DNA from: Muribaculaceae bacterium
Lineage (GTDB): Bacteria; Bacteroidota; Bacteroidia; Bacteroidales; Muribaculaceae
DNA: 35,932 nt
Direction of reading: 5' to 3'
Assembly (NCBI GenBank): GCA_022509145.1
Contig: JAFLTX010000016.1
Coordinates: 1 to 35,932, forward strand
Every line of letters starts with the position of its first letter. The stretch's first letter is position 1. This document shows, piece by piece, positions 33,601 to 35,932 of the stretch. The notes under the pieces are model-generated. The model was given only the letters and a program-made list of their open reading frames with translations. It did not search any database and was not told the origin of the DNA. The translations under genes and the position numbers were made by a program.

Positions 33601-34159
33601 CCCGATGTTGCGTGCGGAAGGAGGAAAACACCCTGCTTCTGTAGCAGACTTTTTAGCCGAGTCAGCAGACTATCTGGCGCTCTTTGTTGTGGGCGCCACC
33701 GGTAGAATCGACTCTGAGATCAAGCGGTTTAACGAGGAGGGTGACTATTATTCGGCAATTCTCACCAAGCTTGTTGCCGACCGACTTGCGGAGGCGTTCG
33801 CGGAGTATATCCACTTTACTCTGGCCCGCAATCAATGGGGATTCCAGAAGGATCTGACGGTTGAAGAGTTTAGTGCAGTCAAGGGGGTTAGGTTGGCTTT
33901 CGGTTATCCTGCTGTCCCGGATCATTCTTTGAAACGCGACGTGTTCCGTTTGCTTGATGTCGAGGCCCAAACTGATTTGCGTCTCACAGAATCTGATATG
34001 ATTATCCCTTCAGAAGCTGTTTGCGGCTTGATTCTGGAGGAAGGTGAGTATATGGATGTAGGTAAAATTAGCGATTCTCAGCTGGAAGCCTATGCAGCAA
34101 AGAGGGGTGTTTCTCTCGAAAGAATCAGGGAAATGCTCCCCAATAATTTGGCCCGCTGA
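30605..34159 (+). CDS. metH: Cobalamin-dependent methionine synthase
   Basis: An 1184-residue MetH that moves the methyl group of 5-methyltetrahydrofolate through cobalamin to homocysteine. All modules are present: homocysteine/zinc barrel with Cys233, Cys296 and Cys297 (GLNCGLG; GGCCGTTPGH), the pterin-binding barrel from VGERTNVAGSKKF, the four-helix cobalamin cap (EVGTLFSEGKMFLPQVIKSA), the Rossmann B12 domain with the lower ligand His738 in GDVHDIGKNI, and the C-terminal SAM-binding activation domain (RLAFGYPAVPDH). Length is close to the 1227 of E. coli. A TTG at 30602 also opens the frame, but ATG 30605, overlapping the hom stop as TGATG, is more likely. Activity needs a B12 supply and reductase encoded elsewhere. 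Confidence 0.95.
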   Translation: MILNRDKFNRLSAELKEKIMILDGAMGSEIQRLASNGEAEAILPEMLNHRHPDLIKSIHTSYLEAGADIIETNSFNSNKFSLADYGLENQSYELSRTAAQIARSAADEFMRAHPGSTRYVAGSVGPTKLMLSLADSDSDFSFDSLAEAFKVQISGLLDGGADIILLETVFDTLTVKAALYALSALEEERGEKIPVIVSGTISDGSGRLLCGQSVEAFYASVRHFGLLAIGLNCGLGSGDMLSYLRDLAAVADIPVVVYPNAGLPDDCGCYHESPEIFAANVKEIAEEGLVNMAGGCCGTTPGHIKALSEALKDIAPRTLPDKRHRLLLSNRDLLDVTASHELIQVGERTNVAGSKKFARLIREGNFDEALDIAAKQVQAGAAVIDICMDDGLENTVANMNGFLSMINSDGETGSVPVMIDSSDWNVIVNALKRNPGKGIVNSISLKEGEKDFIAKAREIQRLGAAAVVMLFDEQGQADTFERKCRVAERAYTLLVQNGFQPEDIIIDPNVLTVGVSLSGRDTLGLDFIRAVEWIKQNLPYVSVSGGISNLSFAFRGNNKLREAMHSAFLYHASKVGLDMAIVNAASVSLYHEIDPELLRLVEDVILSRHDDAVKALVAFAEKMVESKDSRSEEVEIELPLDEKISMALRKGKQDEIESLVLEAVKDSEAIDVIQNILLPGMNEVGTLFSEGKMFLPQVIKSAQTMKRAVDALSPYLKGSAREKMKGRVVIATVKGDVHDIGKNIVSLVASANGVEIIDLGIRVEAEKIAEAAVANNVDAVLLSGLISPSLHEMIVVCKALNKRGLSVPVIVGGAATSEMHTALRIAPEYAGAVFYSPDAATNFRILSALISEDKTKVIDENTRRQEFLRNLYNDRRNDNANPSAGSKSAPSINKNRTRITVPADLNRVVYRNFPVEKVEPFINWEWIALSLDMSRAQKLMNADELAAYREKVIADAKRLLDYLKKEKAVDLQGVSQIFPAVSDGDDIILTLDNSDKYSLPMLRAEGGKHPASVADFLAESADYLALFVVGATGRIDSEIKRFNEEGDYYSAILTKLVADRLAEAFAEYIHFTLARNQWGFQKDLTVEEFSAVKGVRLAFGYPAVPDHSLKRDVFRLLDVEAQTDLRLTESDMIIPSEAVCGLILEEGEYMDVGKISDSQLEAYAAKRGVSLERIREMLPNNLAR

Positions 34160-34192
34160 GATTTTCACAAGTTGAGTAGGTAAATAGAAGGT

Positions 34193-35155
34193 ATGAAGGT
34201 TATAGATTTGTTGAATAAGGCCACGGAGGAGAAGAACACTCTCTTCGGTTTTGAGTTGCTTCCACCTTTGAAGGGTGAAGGCCGACGCGGTGTGTTCCAC
34301 GCGGTGGAGAATGTTTTGGATTTCAACCCGGCGTATGTGAACATTACTTTTCACCGCGAAGGTTTGAAAGAATCGATCAATTCCGTTTCCACCTCCTACC
34401 ATATAGTACGAAAACGCCCCGGCACTGTAGGGATTGCAGCCGCCATCCAACGAAAATATGGAGTGCCTGCCGTGCCACACATTATTTGCGGCGGTCTTTC
34501 CAAATACGATATTGAGGATGCCTTGATTGATATGGATTTCCTCGATATCGACAACCTTCTTGCGCTCAGAGGCGACAAGCGCCATTATGAAACTTATTTC
34601 ATACCTCATCAGGAGGGGCATGCTCATGCCGTGGATCTTGTCAAGCAGATTTCCGCTATGAACCGCGGCGAATTCATTGACGGTGAGGTGGATGAATGTC
34701 ACCATTCAAAATTTTGTGTGGGAGTTGCGGGTTATCCTGAAGTCCACGAAACGGCTCTCTCGGCGGAAGACGACATCAAGCGACTCAAAGAGAAGATTGA
34801 CGCGGGTGCTGAATATGTGGTGACTCAGATGTTTTTTGACAATCAGGTGTATTATGATTTCGTGGAGCGTTGTAGGAAAGCCGGAATTACCGTGCCTATC
34901 GTGCCCGGTCTGAAGCCGCTCGTCAACGAACGTCACCTCTACACATTGCCCAAGACTTTCAGTATCAAACTGCCGCATGCGCTTTCCCACGAGGTGATTT
35001 CATGCCGAGGCGACAGGAAGAAGATCAAAGAAGTGGGCCTCAATTGGAGTATCCAGCAGGCCAAAGACCTCAAAGAGCATGGCGTCCCGGCCATCCACTT
35101 CTACACCATGAGCCGCACCGAAAACATAGCCGCCATCGCCCGCCAAGTCTTCTAA
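34193..35155 (+). CDS. metF: Methylenetetrahydrofolate reductase
   Basis: A 320-residue flavoprotein that reduces 5,10-methylene- to 5-methyltetrahydrofolate, the methyl donor for the MetH encoded just upstream. The TIM-barrel motifs are seen: FGFELLPPLKGEGR with the catalytic Glu, YVNITFHREG, PHIICGGLSKYDIEDALIDM, NLLALRGDKRH (FAD and folate contact) and CVGVAGYPEVHE, then GAEYVVTQMFFDNQVYYDFV and PIVPGLKPL. Length matches bacterial MetF. The gap to metH is 33 nt and it is the last gene of the operon. Its final codons and stop are repeated twice more in the DNA behind it. Confidence 0.96.
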   Translation: MKVIDLLNKATEEKNTLFGFELLPPLKGEGRRGVFHAVENVLDFNPAYVNITFHREGLKESINSVSTSYHIVRKRPGTVGIAAAIQRKYGVPAVPHIICGGLSKYDIEDALIDMDFLDIDNLLALRGDKRHYETYFIPHQEGHAHAVDLVKQISAMNRGEFIDGEVDECHHSKFCVGVAGYPEVHETALSAEDDIKRLKEKIDAGAEYVVTQMFFDNQVYYDFVERCRKAGITVPIVPGLKPLVNERHLYTLPKTFSIKLPHALSHEVISCRGDRKKIKEVGLNWSIQQAKDLKEHGVPAIHFYTMSRTENIAAIARQVF

Positions 35156-35212
35156 CCCCCCATCCTCCCATCAAGTCTCCTAACCCCATTGCACTGCCAA
35201 GTCTCCTAACCC
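35144..35212. repeat. Three tandem copies of the metF stop region
   Basis: CAAGTCTTCTAACCCC (starting 35144, containing the last codons and TAA of metF) recurs as CAAGTCTCCTAACCCC at 35172 and CAAGTCTCCTAACCCT at 35198. The periods are 28 and 26 nt. This appears to be local duplication of a gene end. Confidence 0.6.
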
Positions 35213-35592
35213 TAATCCACCATAACTATACTTATCCAAGAAAAAAGGTCGACCGAAACCAAAATTCAAAATCAAAGTGCTAAAACGTAACCCTCTGTAT
35301 CTGAAAAGATAAACCATTACTGGTACCTAAGCGCAGGCACCTCCCTGTGTGTCTGATTCCGCGCCTCACGTAGGGGGCGCCCGTGGCCGGCCCACATAAC
35401 ACCCAGCCTTTTCGAGAAATCTGACCCATTAGCCCCATTAGCCTCATTGGGCCCATTCTCTATCCTCATCTAAAATCTCCCAACTGAAGCACCAAGTTAT
35501 GCATATCCCCAACCCTAATATCCTTGAATTTTGATTCTTGAATCATATCTCTTTCAATAATTTTGTCATCGAAAAATAAATGATACATTTAC
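35156..35592. other. Gene-free region behind metF
   Basis: I see no protein gene here. It contains the repeated metF stop motif, an A-rich stretch, a G/C-rich patch at about 35370-35400 with two palindromes (GGGCGCCC and GGCCGGCC), the second decamer-type repeat, and then A/T-rich DNA leading to the promoter at 35593. No clear terminator for the met operon was found. Confidence 0.5.
35428..35461. repeat. Decamer-type repeat, copy 2
   Basis: ATTAGCCCCATTAGCCTCAT and onward to CTCT, the same length as the copy at 20699-20732 and differing at only a few positions. Both copies have the same orientation and end with CCCATTCTCT. Confidence 0.6.
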
Positions 35593-35622
35593 TTGCTATT
35601 TCAAGAAATTGATGTAACTTTG
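35593..35622 (+). promoter_or_regulatory. Promoter of the candidate ncRNA
   Basis: TTG (35593-35595), a 19-nt spacer and TAACTTTG (35615-35622) fit the Bacteroidota consensus well, although no protein gene follows. Confidence 0.65.
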
Positions 35623-35625
35623 TGG

Positions 35626-35932
35626 TGCATAACACCAGTCGAAGCCCTGTTAAGGGTTAGAGGGTGGGATGCGGACATATTTTGAAGGCGTTTACTTACG
35701 CTTATTCTTGGTTCTTTGGAATCTCGCAAATTCTAAGTTCAGTCAAGAATCGGCAACGGTAGATGTCCTCGTGGTATGATAATATTTTGTAGGGACAAGG
35801 CGTGCCTTGTCATATTATACATATATCGTCATACAGACGTGGGCTTCGGCGTTGTCCTTCTACTGAACAAGGCAATGCGAGAGCCTCAAAGAACGTGAAG
35901 GGCAACAGTACAGACTCTCACGTCTTCTTTTT
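35626..35932 (+). ncRNA. Candidate structured non-coding RNA, promoter to terminator
   Basis: A run of about 305 nt with no ORF, starting behind a consensus promoter and ending in a hairpin plus TTCTTTTT. A closed domain is formed by GGACAT (35673-35678) with ATGTCC (35763-35768); inside are hairpins AGGCGT/ACGCTT (35686-35703) and a two-part stem ATTCTTG/CAAGAAT (35704-35710 with 35744-35750) over TTGGAAT/ATTCTAA (35716-35722 with 35730-35736). Next comes a palindrome GACAAGGC-GT-GCCTTGTC (35794-35811) flanked by ATAATAT/ATATTAT. The last stem is AGACGTG/CACGTCT (35835-35841 with 35919-35925) enclosing GTTGTCCTTC/GAAGGGCAAC (35851-35860 with 35897-35906). It does not carry tmRNA, RNase P or SRP RNA core motifs. 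A Bacteroidales-specific family such as Bacteroidales-1 or a 6S-like RNA is possible; I cannot confirm it. Confidence 0.55.

Noticed and set aside
35156..35592. CRISPR array from the repeated CAAGTCTYCTAACCC motif
   Set aside because: Only three short copies with 10-12 nt spacers that are themselves similar; this is tandem duplication, not a repeat-spacer array, and no cas gene is near.
35593..35932. Retron msr-msd or tmRNA
   Set aside because: No reverse transcriptase gene is in the window, no clear a1/a2 end pairing was seen, and there is no tag ORF or tRNA-like CCA end. A retron cannot be fully excluded because the window ends here.

Overview
The window looks like a chromosomal segment from a gut-type Bacteroidales bacterium, plausibly Muribaculaceae; the family is inferred, the phylum is well supported. 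The evidence is the protein set (SprA/Sov of the type IX secretion system, DapL-type lysine synthesis, a secreted TPR-CHAT protein, a DUF2156 protein) and repeated Bacteroidota-style promoters: a TAnnTTTG -7 box, in several cases with TTTG or TTG about 19-22 nt upstream. No tRNA, rRNA, insertion sequence, prophage or CRISPR array is visible.

Layout. Bases 1-2600 hold the 5' end of rpsP (minus) with its promoter and a leader hairpin, tpx (minus), then a DUF2156 gene and a polyprenol-phosphate glycosyltransferase (plus). Bases 2700-12200 are a long minus-strand block, read from right to left: recR, a GNAT acetyltransferase, lysC (own promoter), engB, rpiB, folB, a secreted protein of unknown function and a 1345-residue secreted TPR-CHAT protein. 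Then ruvA and the 7.5 kb sprA run on the plus strand. A 278-nt nested inverted repeat separates sprA from dnaX-dapF-dapL. clpB lies convergent to dapL with a shared hairpin terminator. A Cys-rich flavoprotein gene comes next, followed by the methionine operon metX-hom-metH-metF. The last ~780 bases have no protein gene but hold small repeats and a promoter-to-terminator unit that looks like a structured non-coding RNA.

How the genes work together. Much of the window serves the aspartate family: LysC makes aspartyl phosphate, Hom homoserine, MetX activates it, MetH and MetF complete methionine synthesis, and DapL and DapF form the diaminopimelate/lysine branch.

The most interesting element is in front of metX. 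A 25-codon leader ORF has five Met codons within eight positions near its end. It is followed by an antiterminator and a Rho-independent terminator that exclude each other, and the terminator's T-tract touches the metX ATG. This has the full anatomy of a trp-type ribosome-mediated attenuator, but reading methionine. Other points worth checking are an A9 slippery run in dnaX that could yield a short gamma form, a probably leaderless dnaX transcript, the sprA-dnaX giant hairpin, and the RNA candidate at the right edge.
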